In this document: one piece after another, positions 53,087-63,344 of the stretch
Layout: every line of letters begins with the position of its first letter
Position numbering within the stretch: position 1 is the stretch's first letter
From: Desulfobacteraceae bacterium
GTDB taxonomy: Bacteria > Desulfobacterota > Desulfobacteria > Desulfobacterales > Desulfobacteraceae
DNA: 64,000 nt
Direction: 5' to 3'
NCBI GenBank assembly: GCA_024225635.1
Contig: JAAEMK010000272.1
Span: forward strand, 1 to 64,000
Notes under the pieces: model-generated
Seen by the model: the letters and a program-made list of their open reading frames with translations, nothing else
Told to the model about the DNA's origin: nothing
Databases searched by the model: none
Translations under genes and position numbers: made by a program

Positions 53087-55202
53087 ATTCCATGAAAGAT
53101 TGGCCGTATTTTTTCCAGATGTCAAGGGCGATGCGCAGGGGTTTCATCATGGGCACCGTGTAGGTATGAAGCTTTTTTTCGGCCATATAGGTCCTGCAGC
53201 GGTCCACATAGGATGAGAATCCCCGTGGGGAAATGATCAGGGGTTTGGTCAGCTCTTCTTTCAATTCCACAAGTCGTTCGGGCAGGTATTCCGAAAGCAG
53301 CGGCACCTGAAGGTAGATGGCGGCTATGATCACGTCTGTATGGGGATCTTTATCCACAATGCGGATGGATTCCAGGAGCCTGTCATCACCACAGTTGCCA
53401 AAGAGATCAATGGGGTTATTCCCCACATTCTTTAAAATTTTATCACTGATCGCTTTCTGTTCGGGTTTCAGGTCCTTTTCAATCAAGTCCTGCATCCGTT
53501 TTCTGGTTTCAGGGGCAAACTCGGCCAGGGTCATGCCTTCTTCCGTGACCTGGTCCGCCAACAAAATACCGGCCCCGCCTCCAACGCTGACAACAGCAAT
53601 GCGCTTGCCGTCTGTCTTTGGTTGGCTTGTGAGGATGGAAAGAACATTGACCAGGATTTTCGGGTCCTCCGTCAGTTCTTCCACCAGGTAGAACCCGGCT
53701 TGATCGCAGCAGGATTTAAAGGCCTCATGGCTGCCGGCAAGGGATGCCGTGTGGGAAAGGGCCGCTTCCGCGCCGCCGCCCATTCCGCCCTTGATGATCA
53801 GGACGGGCTTTTTGCGGGCCACCTCTTTCCCTACTTTCATGAGTTTCAGGCCGTCCGCCACCCCCTCCAGGTAAATGGCGATGATTTTTATTTTCGGATC
53901 ATCCCCCATGTGGGCCAGGATTTCCGGAACGCCCACACTGCCGGCATTCCCAATGGATACCCACTTGCCCAGGTTCTGGTGGTCCGCACCGAACATCTCA
54001 AGGAGTTCAAGGCCGATTCCGCCGCTTTGGGAGATGACGCCGACACAATTGGGCATTGCGGCTGGTACGGAACGCTGAACCGGTATGTAGTTGGTATTCA
54101 GCCCGGAGAAGTTGTCAATCACCCCCATGCAGTTGGGGCCGATAAACGCGACTTTATAAGTCTCACAGAGACGGATGAGTTTGTCTTCAAGGTCTTTCCG
54201 GCCCATTTCGGCAAAACCGTCGCTGAATATGATGGCCCCTTTTCCCCCAAGCTTGCAGAATTCCTCAAAAATAGTGACCGTTCTTTCGGAACTGACGGCA
54301 AACACACAGACTTCCGGTACTTCAGGCAGGGCGGAAAGGGAGGGATAGCAGGTGAGCCCGTGTATTTTTTTCAGTTTGGGATGCACGGGATAGAGGTTCT
54401 TGATGCCCATGCAGTTTTTTAGGATCACGCCGCCCTGGGTGCCCGGACGGGACGCACCGATGACAGCGACCGACCGGGCGTTGAAAATGGCATTGACGCT
54501 ATCGAGTTTCCAGTCCCTGACATCCCTGGGCAGGGGGGGGACGACATCTGTATCCCGGATCAGTCTTGCATCCACAACGGCGTACCCGTTTTCATAGACA
54601 ATCACGGGATTGAGATCCAGTTCACAGATGTCCGGATTTTCGGCCATGAGCCGTGACACATTGATCACCAGCTCAATAATGCCGTTCCGGTCATACTGCT
54701 GCCCCCGGAATCCGTCAAGGACTTTTCCAGCCCGTGTTTTGGACAGCATCCGTTCCACATCATGTACGGACAACACCCCGATTCCCATGGCCGCATCGGA
54801 GTATAATTCCACAAAGACGCCGCCCAGGCCGATCATGGTGACAGGACCGAATCCGGGGTCCTGTTTCGCCCCCACAAGCAGTTCAAACCCCTTGTCCGCC
54901 ATCTTCTGGATCAGCAGCCCTTCCTTCTCTTCCCTGGAAAATTCGCCGATTTTATTTTCAATGGCAAGACAGGCCTCTTCCAGCTGGGTCTGGTTTTTTA
55001 TGTCCAGAAAAACCGCTCCTTCGTCGGATTTATGAATAATCTTTTTTGAAACAGGCTTCACTACCACCGGATAGGATATTTCACCGGCAGCCTTGACCGC
55101 ATCTGCCGTGTCATATACCTGCCTGCCTTGCGCCTGTATATTATAGCGTTGCAATAACCCGGCACTTTCTTCAAAGTTTATCTGTCGTTTGCTCATGGTC
55201 AT
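53085..55202 (-). CDS. NDP-forming acyl-CoA (acetyl-CoA) synthetase, ATP-grasp first
   Basis: A 705-residue fused synthetase that interconverts acyl-CoA plus ADP and Pi with acid plus ATP. Residues about 10–225 are an ATP-grasp domain (YPVVVKPVSKKIIHKSDEGA). Residues about 235–360 are a CoA-binding Rossmann domain (SVAVIGASRPGTQGGVILKN). The rest are succinyl-CoA-ligase-like domains with SQSGGIGLE and the phospho-His484 in ALSHTASLAG. The usual fused order is CoA-binding/ligase first and ATP-grasp last; here it is reversed. It is monocistronic. Confidence 0.88.
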   Translation of the reverse strand: MTMSKRQINFEESAGLLQRYNIQAQGRQVYDTADAVKAAGEISYPVVVKPVSKKIIHKSDEGAVFLDIKNQTQLEEACLAIENKIGEFSREEKEGLLIQKMADKGFELLVGAKQDPGFGPVTMIGLGGVFVELYSDAAMGIGVLSVHDVERMLSKTRAGKVLDGFRGQQYDRNGIIELVINVSRLMAENPDICELDLNPVIVYENGYAVVDARLIRDTDVVPPLPRDVRDWKLDSVNAIFNARSVAVIGASRPGTQGGVILKNCMGIKNLYPVHPKLKKIHGLTCYPSLSALPEVPEVCVFAVSSERTVTIFEEFCKLGGKGAIIFSDGFAEMGRKDLEDKLIRLCETYKVAFIGPNCMGVIDNFSGLNTNYIPVQRSVPAAMPNCVGVISQSGGIGLELLEMFGADHQNLGKWVSIGNAGSVGVPEILAHMGDDPKIKIIAIYLEGVADGLKLMKVGKEVARKKPVLIIKGGMGGGAEAALSHTASLAGSHEAFKSCCDQAGFYLVEELTEDPKILVNVLSILTSQPKTDGKRIAVVSVGGGAGILLADQVTEEGMTLAEFAPETRKRMQDLIEKDLKPEQKAISDKILKNVGNNPIDLFGNCGDDRLLESIRIVDKDPHTDVIIAAIYLQVPLLSEYLPERLVELKEELTKPLIISPRGFSSYVDRCRTYMAEKKLHTYTVPMMKPLRIALDIWKKYGQSFME

Positions 55203-55433
55203 CCTTAACTTTTTATAATGGTGTTGATGCTGTTGAACGAATTAATTTTAAATGAACTATGTTAAAAATAATATACCCCGATAGCCGATCGAAATCAAAT
55301 AATATCCCCTGCCAGGCCCGGAGATATTGGCAATGGAGGAGGCATGGGCAGATCCAAAGATCCATCAGGCCCGAAAGGCGACTTGAAGACCGGCGATCAA
55401 TCTGTTAAAGTCTGATTTTTGTCACCAACCCAG

Positions 55434-56468
55434 ATGCGAGGAATTTTGATCAGCGAACCTGCCCCCGGAATATTCATGGTCCGCCAGAGAGGCCTTTTCA
55501 AGGCGATGCCGCCGGTGAATCTTTATGTGATTCCGGGTGAGAACGGCCTTATCTATGATGCCGGGTACGGCAACCGGGCCGCCCTTGATCTGCTTGCGGC
55601 CGCTCTGGGCCGGATAAAAGCTATGTGCCGGAAGCGGTCTGTCCCGTTTAACTTTACCCGAATCATTCCCAGCCATACCCACCCCGACCATTTTTCCGGT
55701 CTTGTGAAGATCAGAAAAAGATTCGGCACGGCAATCGTCCTCACGGAGGAGATGGCCGGGATACTTCGTTCAAAAAAAAGCTATGGCAGAACCTATCGGT
55801 ACCAGGGATCGGGAAAGTTTTATTTTCCCGTCTCCCCGCTGAAAAGAGTCCTTGCGGATTTTTCCGCACAATTTGTTGAGCAGGTATTTGACAATTTCTA
55901 CTTCTCCGGGTTCATACCCGACCCAGACATGGTTATTAAATCCCGCACAACCATCCGGATCAATCAGCGGCAGTGGCAAGTATTCCCGTCACCCGGCCAC
56001 AGCGAAGACCATATTTCCCTGTATGATCCCGAGGCCGGAATACTATTTTCGGGAGACAATGTCTTACGAACCGTAACCCCCTGGCTGGGGCCTCCCCGGT
56101 CGAGCCTCACACAATATGTCAATTCCCTTGAAAAGCTGCTCGGGCTTCCGGGACTCAAGCTGATTCTTCCCGCCCACGGCAGTCCCGTGACCGAACCCAA
56201 ACAAAGAATCCGGGAGCTTATCGGGTGGCGGCAACAGCGCGTCTCCGACGTACTGGATATCATTGGCCAAAGCGGGTCCGGGGGAGTCACCCTGGCAAAC
56301 CTGCTGAAAATCCTTTACAGGGGGCAGGGAATGGATAAGAGATTCCTGGCCGAGGGCTGGGTACTGCTCACCCTTGACCATCTTCTGGAAAAAGGACTCA
56401 TAAAATCTTTTCAGCACAATAAAACCCTCAGGTTTTCAATCAACACCTCTTCCGGGGCAACTCTCTAA
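55434..56468 (+). CDS. metallo-beta-lactamase-fold hydrolase
   Basis: A protein of about 344 residues with the dinuclear metal site of the MBL fold: SHTHPDHFSG (HxHxDH), the third His in PSPGHSEDH, the bridging Asp in FSGDNVL and the last His in LPAHGSP. A C-terminal helical region (about 270–344) resembles the winged-helix tail of glyoxalase-II/LACTB2-like enzymes. Start uncertain: ATG 55434 is used because the frame's earlier TTG has no ribosome site, but ATG 55434 also lacks a clear one. Confidence 0.82.
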   Translation: MRGILISEPAPGIFMVRQRGLFKAMPPVNLYVIPGENGLIYDAGYGNRAALDLLAAALGRIKAMCRKRSVPFNFTRIIPSHTHPDHFSGLVKIRKRFGTAIVLTEEMAGILRSKKSYGRTYRYQGSGKFYFPVSPLKRVLADFSAQFVEQVFDNFYFSGFIPDPDMVIKSRTTIRINQRQWQVFPSPGHSEDHISLYDPEAGILFSGDNVLRTVTPWLGPPRSSLTQYVNSLEKLLGLPGLKLILPAHGSPVTEPKQRIRELIGWRQQRVSDVLDIIGQSGSGGVTLANLLKILYRGQGMDKRFLAEGWVLLTLDHLLEKGLIKSFQHNKTLRFSINTSSGATL

Positions 56469-56605
56469 CCCCGGCAAATCGGCTTCCGGCGACAACGCCA
56501 CCCCCGCAGCCTTCTATGTCCATGTCAAGACCCGGAAGATGTGCCACGAAATCGATGTTTCCATTACGGTCCTGTGGAAGATCCCCGCAGGTTTAGCCGG
56601 AAGGA

Positions 56606-57070
56606 TCAGCTCCCGGCTTTTCCCGTCATATGCTCGATTTCGATTTTATAAATTCTGGTTTTGTTCCAGGCGTTGGTCATGTATCTTTTTCCATTTTCCA
56701 TATTCTCTTTGCAATACCTGTTGAGTAGCGCCAGAAAACCTGTTTCTTTCTCTTCATCAAATACTTCTTTGGCGGTTCCGAACAAAACGGCACTCCTGAA
56801 AAAGGTGCTGAATTTTTTGGGAACGATTTCCGTATCCCCCACCACACAGAAGGATACCCGTGGGTCGACTTCCATATTGTCCACCTTGTGGCCGTCCATG
56901 GCGCAATGAAAATAGATTTTGCCGTCGTGGCAGGCATAGTTGATGGGTACGGCATAGGGCCGTCCGTCCGTCCCCACGGTGGACAGGACGCCGTAATCCC
57001 CCTTTTTTATGATTTCCAGGGTTTCTTCCATGGGGAGCTGTTTTTCTTTCCGTCTCATCTCTCTGAACAT
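56606..57070 (-). CDS. pyridoxamine 5'-phosphate oxidase-like flavoprotein
   Basis: A 154-residue split-barrel FMN protein of the PNPOx-like/NimA-like group: GDYGVLSTVGTDGRPYAVPI, IYFHCAMDGHKVDNMEVDPR, then VSFCVVGDTEIVP. The conserved His in YFHCAMDGHK is typical of nitroimidazole-resistance-like members. ATG 57070 follows AAAGGACAG; longer upstream frames lack similarity. The reductant and substrate are unknown. Confidence 0.85.
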   Translation of the reverse strand: MFREMRRKEKQLPMEETLEIIKKGDYGVLSTVGTDGRPYAVPINYACHDGKIYFHCAMDGHKVDNMEVDPRVSFCVVGDTEIVPKKFSTFFRSAVLFGTAKEVFDEEKETGFLALLNRYCKENMENGKRYMTNAWNKTRIYKIEIEHMTGKAGS

Positions 57071-57399
57071 AATCTGTCCTTTCTTTTTGTTGTCATGGTT
57101 TTCGGTTACGGACACTACAACACCTCCGGGTCCTTGAAAAGGGCCGGATCGTTTAAAAAGTATGGGTGCAGATGGGGCGGGTGGGGAATCAGGAATTCCA
57201 TTCGTCCGATGAAAGCGCTGTTGATCATTGTTTTTAAGTGGTGAGCGGGAGGGAATTCTCCTGTTCAAATCCGGGTGTATTCTGGACAAGATTTTTTGAA
57301 AAAAAACATGTAGTATACCACCTTTTAGGGGAAGTGCCATACAACGGACAAGTTACATGGATACAGGGATTGCCCCGAGTTAAAGGAGAAGTGAATTTT

Positions 57400-60135
57400 A
57401 TGCAGGGAATCGTTTTTGTTTATGATCCCGAGGTGGCCGCGAAAAACAGTTGTTTTACCGTAAGGCTCGAGGAGAGGAGTTGGAACGGGAAACGGTGGTG
57501 TGCCAAAAACGATGGCCGGGTTTTTACCGTGTCCTGTCTCAAGCGTTTAGGCAGCCGCATGGTGGATAAAAGCCTGTTTGCCACGGCCTTCAGGAGTGAA
57601 TCGGAATTCAGGAGTGCCGAAGGTCGCTTTTTTTCAGGAGACGAGGAGTTTACCCTGCTTCGGATTTCCACGGCCGAGGTTCCGGGATTCATAAAAAAAG
57701 CCGCAAAGTCAAGGGCGCTCTGTGATACCAAAGGCTCTCCTTTTGGATTCAAGGTGATCCGGGAGGCGATGCCCGGTGTGGCCCTGGAGGAGGAGGACGG
57801 AGAATTTACGGTTTCCGTGATTTTGAACGGCAAAAGGATGTCCCATGCGGACTATGTGCTTTCAGGGCCCCATATGGCGTCGGTGTTCGGAAAAACCGTG
57901 ATCACCCTTAAGCCCGGTTTCCCAACGGATCTTTTCAAGCAGTTTCCCTGCGGAAAGCGGTTCCCCATCCAGGATTACGACCGGGTTGCGGATACCCTTG
58001 CCGGCTTTTCCGATCACATTGCGATCATTCTTCCGGAGAAAAAGGAGATGCGGGTGATTCGCCCGGAGGAGGTTCAACCTGTGCTCTCCTTTGATGCGGA
58101 CCTTCGGTTTGCGGACCTGGAATTTGAGTATCCCGAGGGAATCCATGTCACGAAATCGGAAACCCGTGAAATCATATTTGACCGTGAAAAGCATCTGGAA
58201 CTCCACAGAAACCAGGTTCGGGAGGATTATTACAAAAAGGTCCTGAAAGAAGCTGGCGCGGCATTCCGGGGGGCATCCCGGGGGGACTGGTTCTTTTCGG
58301 CCATGGGGCTGGAACCAATGCTCATGGACTTGAAACGTCGGGGCTTTCGGCTCCTGGTGGAGGGCGGGGCCTTGCGCATGGACGCAAAAATTGCCTGGCG
58401 CCTGTCGGTTATGGAAGACCGGATCTGTGTGGGCGGAGAGATCTATTTCGGAAAGAATCAGACCGGTTTAGAAGGGTTGTTTGACGGTTTCCTGTGCGGA
58501 CAGTCATGGTTTGAGCTGCCGGACGGTTCCCGAGGTTTCATGGGGCAAGGCGTGGGCGGGGTGTTGAAGGATCTTGAGATCCGGGGGGATTTCAAGGATG
58601 AGGAGGTGCTGTTCAGCCGGTTTGACTTTGCCCATGTGGCGGAGGTGATGGCCGGAGCTGAACATTTGGCCCGGGATGCCGGATTTCAGGAGCTGAAGAA
58701 TTTTGGTGATGCCCGGCAAACGGACGATCCCATTAAAATTCCCGGCAGCCTTGACTCCATTTTACGACCGTACCAGAAACTGGGGACGGGCTGGCTTTAC
58801 GGACTGAAGCAAAAAGGGCTTTGCGGCATCCTGGCGGATGATATGGGGTTGGGTAAAACCCTCCAGGTGCTGGCGTTCCTAAAAGGGCTCAAGGAAGCCG
58901 GTGAAACCGGGCCATCACTTCTGATCGTTCCTAAAACCCTGATCTGGAACTGGGAGTCCGAGATCCTGAAATTCACACCGGACCTGGGGTTCAGGCTGCA
59001 TACCGGCGTCGGCAGAACCCGGGAAACAAAAGATCTCGCGTCTTGCGATCTGGTGATCACTTCCTATGCCCTTGCCCGGCAGGATGCGGATCTGTTCAAA
59101 GGAATCGTCTGGAACAACCTTATCCTGGACGAAGCCCATGCCATCAAAAATCCGGATGCCCGGATAACCCGGGAAATTAAAACCCTGGAAGCCGGTTTTA
59201 GGCTGTCCCTTTCCGGAACCCCGGTGGAGAACCGGCCCAGGGATTTATGGAGCCAGTTCGATTTTCTCATGCCCGGATTCCTTGGAACCCGGGAAGAATT
59301 CAGGGGGCTTTATGAAACCGGGGAGCGCCCGGATGCCCTCAAGGCCCTGGTGCGCCCTTTTTTGCTTCGAAGGCTGAAAAGCCAGGTGTGCAGGGAACTT
59401 CCGCCGAAAACAGAGGAAATTCTTTATTGTGATTTTGAAGACGAGCAGAAAGCGCTTTACGAGAAAGTGCTTGGCATCGAGAGGGACCGGCTTTTCCATG
59501 GCGGGGCCGGGGAGAATGACGGCGCACAATCCGGAGCTGTTCATATCCTTACCGCGCTTTTGAGGCTTCGCCAGATCGCCTGTCATCCGGCCCTCCTGGG
59601 GGGGGATGTCCCGGTGGATCTTCCAAGCGGAAAACTGTCACGGGTGTTGGACACCGGCCTTGGGATCATTGAAGGCGGGTATAAGATCCTTGTGTTTTCC
59701 CAGTTTACGGGACATTTGAAAATGGTGCGGGAACGTTTTGACGCAGAGGGCATCCTGAGCTTTTACCTGGATGGCGGCACAAAAGACCGGAAAAACGTGA
59801 TAGACGGGTTCAAGACCAGCAAAGGCCCTTGCGTGTTTTTTATTTCCCTGAAGGCCGGAGGGGTGGGGCTGAACCTGACGGAAGCCGGCTATGTGTTTCT
59901 CCTGGACCCCTGGTGGAATCCTTCGGCGGAAAACCAGGCCGTGGACCGGAGTCACAGGATCGGGCAGGACAATCCCGTAACCGTTTACAGGTTCATCACC
60001 AAGGGGTCCATCGAAGAGAAGGTGGCGCTGCTCCAGAAGAAAAAAACGGCGATGGTTCAGGCTGTCGTGGGTGATGGGGACGGGGATGGGGCAAAACCCT
60101 TTACGGAAGAGGAACTGGCGGATCTCATTCGCTGA
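57400..60135 (+). CDS. SNF2-family DEAD/DEAH-box ATPase
   Basis: A 911-residue protein. Residues 1–450 are an uncharacterised N-terminal region. The SNF2 motor follows: motif I DDMGLGKT (Lys486), Ia PKTLIWNWE, motif II DEAH (577–580), motif III LSLSGTPVENR, then the second RecA lobe with VFSQFTGHLKMV, LKAGGVGLNLTEA and the terminal DRSHRIGQDNPV. Such proteins translocate on double-stranded DNA and remodel nucleoprotein (RapA/Snf2 group). ATG 57400 follows AAAGGAG by 11 nt; the upstream frame from 57238 is probably untranslated. No methylase or nuclease gene is adjacent. Confidence 0.88.
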   Translation: MQGIVFVYDPEVAAKNSCFTVRLEERSWNGKRWCAKNDGRVFTVSCLKRLGSRMVDKSLFATAFRSESEFRSAEGRFFSGDEEFTLLRISTAEVPGFIKKAAKSRALCDTKGSPFGFKVIREAMPGVALEEEDGEFTVSVILNGKRMSHADYVLSGPHMASVFGKTVITLKPGFPTDLFKQFPCGKRFPIQDYDRVADTLAGFSDHIAIILPEKKEMRVIRPEEVQPVLSFDADLRFADLEFEYPEGIHVTKSETREIIFDREKHLELHRNQVREDYYKKVLKEAGAAFRGASRGDWFFSAMGLEPMLMDLKRRGFRLLVEGGALRMDAKIAWRLSVMEDRICVGGEIYFGKNQTGLEGLFDGFLCGQSWFELPDGSRGFMGQGVGGVLKDLEIRGDFKDEEVLFSRFDFAHVAEVMAGAEHLARDAGFQELKNFGDARQTDDPIKIPGSLDSILRPYQKLGTGWLYGLKQKGLCGILADDMGLGKTLQVLAFLKGLKEAGETGPSLLIVPKTLIWNWESEILKFTPDLGFRLHTGVGRTRETKDLASCDLVITSYALARQDADLFKGIVWNNLILDEAHAIKNPDARITREIKTLEAGFRLSLSGTPVENRPRDLWSQFDFLMPGFLGTREEFRGLYETGERPDALKALVRPFLLRRLKSQVCRELPPKTEEILYCDFEDEQKALYEKVLGIERDRLFHGGAGENDGAQSGAVHILTALLRLRQIACHPALLGGDVPVDLPSGKLSRVLDTGLGIIEGGYKILVFSQFTGHLKMVRERFDAEGILSFYLDGGTKDRKNVIDGFKTSKGPCVFFISLKAGGVGLNLTEAGYVFLLDPWWNPSAENQAVDRSHRIGQDNPVTVYRFITKGSIEEKVALLQKKKTAMVQAVVGDGDGDGAKPFTEEELADLIR

Positions 60136-60353
60136 TCATCTCCACGGCGATAAAAAGGGGAACTCCACTGGGGCGGCCTGTTCTCCGGATTGCGGGACAG
60201 GCCCCCATGGTATCCTTGTCAATCCTTTCCATGGATTTTCGATCTATAAAACCCCACGTGTTTATGATAACTTGGGGAAATCGGATTTCAGCTTGAAAAT
60301 CCTTTGAGTCTTTTTTTTATACCCACAGATCACTAAAAAAAACAGTAAATCAG

Positions 60354-62612
60354 ATGAAACGATTTGATGGGGTATTGAAACGCCGGTCCGGGCTATCGGA
60401 ACCGGCTGTGCGCTGGCGGGAAAACCTTGGCAGCGGTGTCATGGCCGCAGTCACATCCCTGCCGGGAACCATCGTCTTTGGAACCGTGGCATTTGCTCCC
60501 CTGGGGGATGACTTTGTTTCAAAGGGAATTGCCGCAAGCCTGACGGGGGCGGTGATCCTGGGCGGCATGGTGGCCCTGGTAGGTGCGAGCCGGCTTATGG
60601 TTGCGGGGCCTCGATCTTACAACGCCATTATCCTGGCCTCTGTTTTTACCACCCTGGCCCCTTCGGGACAGTTGCTTCAGGGCGGGCAGGGTACTTTTCT
60701 TGTCTTGATTGCCCTGGGGATGGTGACGGCTGCGGCAGGGGGGGTGTTTCAGGTGCTTCTTGCTCTTTTTAAAGTGGGAAGATTTGTCAAGTACCTGCCA
60801 TGGCCCGTCATGTCGGGATTTATCAATACCACGGCGTTGATGATTCTTTTGGGGCAGGTCCGGGGAATCCTGGGGATTCCCCGGGAGAGGTCATTGGGGA
60901 CACTGCTCGGCAGCCTGGATGAGATCAGGGTGATGAGCGTCGTCATCGCATTCTTTACAGGGTGCGCCGTGGTGGCCGCAAGGAGAAAGTTCAAAAGGGG
61001 TCCGGCTCCCCTGGCGGGGTTGCTGGCGGGAACCATCCTGTTTCATACCCTGGGGGGAGCGATTCCCGGTTTCGATGCCGGATCGACCCTGGCGGTTGCC
61101 GGTTACGGAGGCTTTTTCCTGGATGATATGATAGCGGTGCCCGGGCTGTTGCCGGAAAATTTCCTGGTGGCCCACTGGCACACGATCCTGTCGGCGGGCC
61201 TGTCCATCGCCGTTCTCTCTTCCCTTTCCACTCTTTTATGTATGGCGGGCATAGATGGCGTGGCAGGACAGCGCAGCGATCCCAACCGGGAACTCCTGGC
61301 CCATGGGGCGGGTAATATCTTATCGGCTCTTTTCGGAGGATTGCCCGGGGCGGGAAAACCCGGGGCCTCCCTTCTTGCCATACGGAGCGGGGCGGATTCG
61401 AGGGTGTCGGGGTGTATCACGGCGCTGATTTATCTGCTTATCCTGCTGGTGCTGGCTCCGCTTATCGGCTATATCCCGGTCTGCGTTCTCTCCGGCATGG
61501 TGGTACCCATTGCCGTTGGTTTTTTCGATGAACTGGCCGGGAGACTCATGTGGTCGGTTATTCGTCTGGATATCAGGCAGCTGCGGGCGGGCGGTTCCGA
61601 TTACCTGACAATGTCCGTGGTGGTGGGTGTCGGTTTTCTGGTGAATATCATGATGGCGGTGGCCGCGGGTATCCTGTTTTCGATCCTGTTTTTTCTGGTC
61701 CGGTCCAGCAGGTCCCTGATTCGCCGTGAACTGTCGGGCCGGTCCATCCGGTCCCGGCTGCAGCGAACGGCCAGGGAAAAGCGTCTGCTGGCCGGGAAAG
61801 GCGATCGTATCCATGTGCTGGAACTGGAAGGGACGCTTTTCTTTGGTTCGGCCGAAGGATTGCTGTCCAGAATCGAACAGCGGGTCGAGCAGGGATGCAA
61901 ATATGTGATCCTGGACTGTAAACGGATGACGGATATCGACACCACCGGCGCCAAAGTTATGGTCAAGCTGGCACGGTCACTCAAACAGCGGGAAATTCTC
62001 CTTTCCCTGTCCCACCTGGATTCCCATGGCCATATCTATGGGACCCTTCTCATGGAAGGGTTTATGGATGCCCTGGGCAAGGGAGGTGTCTTTGGCGATA
62101 CCGACCATGCCTTGAGGTGGTGTGAGAACCGTTTGCTTTGGAGCGAGCGGCCCGATCCCGTATCTGTCTCCGTTCCCATTTCCTGCTGCCTGCTGACCCA
62201 TGGGCTCACCCCGGAAGAGCTGGCCCGGTTTCGATCGGTTCTGGTACGATGCACCTTTGAGGCCGGAGAGTATCTCTTCAAACAGGGGGATTCCGGGCAC
62301 AGCCTGTTTCTGCTCGAACGGGGGCATGTGGAGGTGGTGCATAAGCGCAGCCCGGAAGACCCGGGCATACGCCTGTGCACACCTTTGCTGGGGGATATCA
62401 TTGGTGATCTTACCCTGCTTGACGGGCGGCCCCGTCCGGCCGGCGCCGTATCCCTCATCGAAAGCACCTGCTTCGTTCTGACCCCGGCGGATTTTGAACA
62501 ATTAAGCCGCCGGTTTCCCCATATCGCCAACACCATCCTTGCCAACATGGTCAAGATCCTAGGAGAACGGCTGCGGGATGCGACCCGGGTGATCAACGGC
62601 CTGGAAAATTGA
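60354..62612 (+). CDS. SulP anion transporter with STAS and cyclic-nucleotide-binding domains
   Basis: A 752-residue protein. Residues 1–450 form a SulP-type membrane domain of 10–14 helices (SLPGTIVFGTVAFAPLGDDF near the start). A STAS domain at about 480–600 (HVLELEGTLFFGSA, MTDIDTTGAKVM) follows; the usual phosphorylatable Ser is Thr here. Residues about 615–745 are a Crp-type cNMP-binding domain (FEAGEYLFKQGDSGHSLFLL, GDIIGDLTLLDGRPRPAGA). This three-domain layout occurs in many bacteria and suggests nucleotide control of sulfate or bicarbonate transport. Confidence 0.9.
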   Translation: MKRFDGVLKRRSGLSEPAVRWRENLGSGVMAAVTSLPGTIVFGTVAFAPLGDDFVSKGIAASLTGAVILGGMVALVGASRLMVAGPRSYNAIILASVFTTLAPSGQLLQGGQGTFLVLIALGMVTAAAGGVFQVLLALFKVGRFVKYLPWPVMSGFINTTALMILLGQVRGILGIPRERSLGTLLGSLDEIRVMSVVIAFFTGCAVVAARRKFKRGPAPLAGLLAGTILFHTLGGAIPGFDAGSTLAVAGYGGFFLDDMIAVPGLLPENFLVAHWHTILSAGLSIAVLSSLSTLLCMAGIDGVAGQRSDPNRELLAHGAGNILSALFGGLPGAGKPGASLLAIRSGADSRVSGCITALIYLLILLVLAPLIGYIPVCVLSGMVVPIAVGFFDELAGRLMWSVIRLDIRQLRAGGSDYLTMSVVVGVGFLVNIMMAVAAGILFSILFFLVRSSRSLIRRELSGRSIRSRLQRTAREKRLLAGKGDRIHVLELEGTLFFGSAEGLLSRIEQRVEQGCKYVILDCKRMTDIDTTGAKVMVKLARSLKQREILLSLSHLDSHGHIYGTLLMEGFMDALGKGGVFGDTDHALRWCENRLLWSERPDPVSVSVPISCCLLTHGLTPEELARFRSVLVRCTFEAGEYLFKQGDSGHSLFLLERGHVEVVHKRSPEDPGIRLCTPLLGDIIGDLTLLDGRPRPAGAVSLIESTCFVLTPADFEQLSRRFPHIANTILANMVKILGERLRDATRVINGLEN

Positions 62613-62675
62613 GCGTTTTCTTTTGTCCGGTTTTGGGTTAGATTACAAATTTTACCAATATTGCAGGATTGTGCC

Positions 62676-63344
62676 ATGCGTATCCTTTTGATTGAAGATT
62701 CTGAAAAATTGCAGACTTACATTGGCAAGGCTTTAAAATATGCCGGTTATGCGGTTGATTCCACAGGGGATGGCGAAGAAGGACTCTATCTTGCCGAGAA
62801 TATCAATTATGATGTGCTGATTCTCGACCTCATGCTGCCGAAACTTGACGGGTTGAGCATCCTTAGAAAACTGAGGGAAAAAGGAAACCCGGTCCACATT
62901 CTTGTTCTTACGGCAAAGGATACGGTTGCGGACCGTGTTGCCGGTCTCCGGCAGGGCGCGGATGATTATCTTGTAAAACCATTTGCGGTGGAGGAACTGG
63001 TTGCCAGGGTGCAGGTGCTGGCAAGGCGCTCGCACAATACCAAAACCCCCGTAATTCAAATCGGCGGCCTTGTGATCGATACGGCGGGAAGGGCTGTCAG
63101 CCGTTCCGGAAGCAAAATCGATCTTCGGCCACGGGAATATGCACTCCTTGAATATCTTGCCCTGAACAGAGACCGGGTCGTATCCCGTACTGAAATCGAG
63201 GAGCACCTCTACAATGACCAGGTCGATATTATGAGTAACGTGGTGGATTCCGCCATCTGCTCAATCCGGAAAAAAATCGGCACTCCGGGGGAAAAAAACG
63301 TTATCGAGACACGAAGGGGCATGGGGTATATCATCAAAGGATGA
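62676..63344 (+). CDS. OmpR-family response regulator
   Basis: A 222-residue regulator starting MRILLIEDSEKLQ. Receiver phospho-Asp is in VLILDLMLPKLDG and Lys in YLVKPFAVEE. The winged helix spans about 125–220 (LRPREYALLEYLALNRDRVV, SNVVDSAICSIRKKIG). The stop overlaps the start of the downstream kinase (ATGA). Confidence 0.94.
   Translation: MRILLIEDSEKLQTYIGKALKYAGYAVDSTGDGEEGLYLAENINYDVLILDLMLPKLDGLSILRKLREKGNPVHILVLTAKDTVADRVAGLRQGADDYLVKPFAVEELVARVQVLARRSHNTKTPVIQIGGLVIDTAGRAVSRSGSKIDLRPREYALLEYLALNRDRVVSRTEIEEHLYNDQVDIMSNVVDSAICSIRKKIGTPGEKNVIETRRGMGYIIKG

Noticed and set aside
57238-57399. Extended N terminus for the SNF2 protein from GTG 57238
   Set aside because: No ribosome site at the GTG, while ATG 57400 follows AAAGGAG; the upstream segment has no recognisable similarity.
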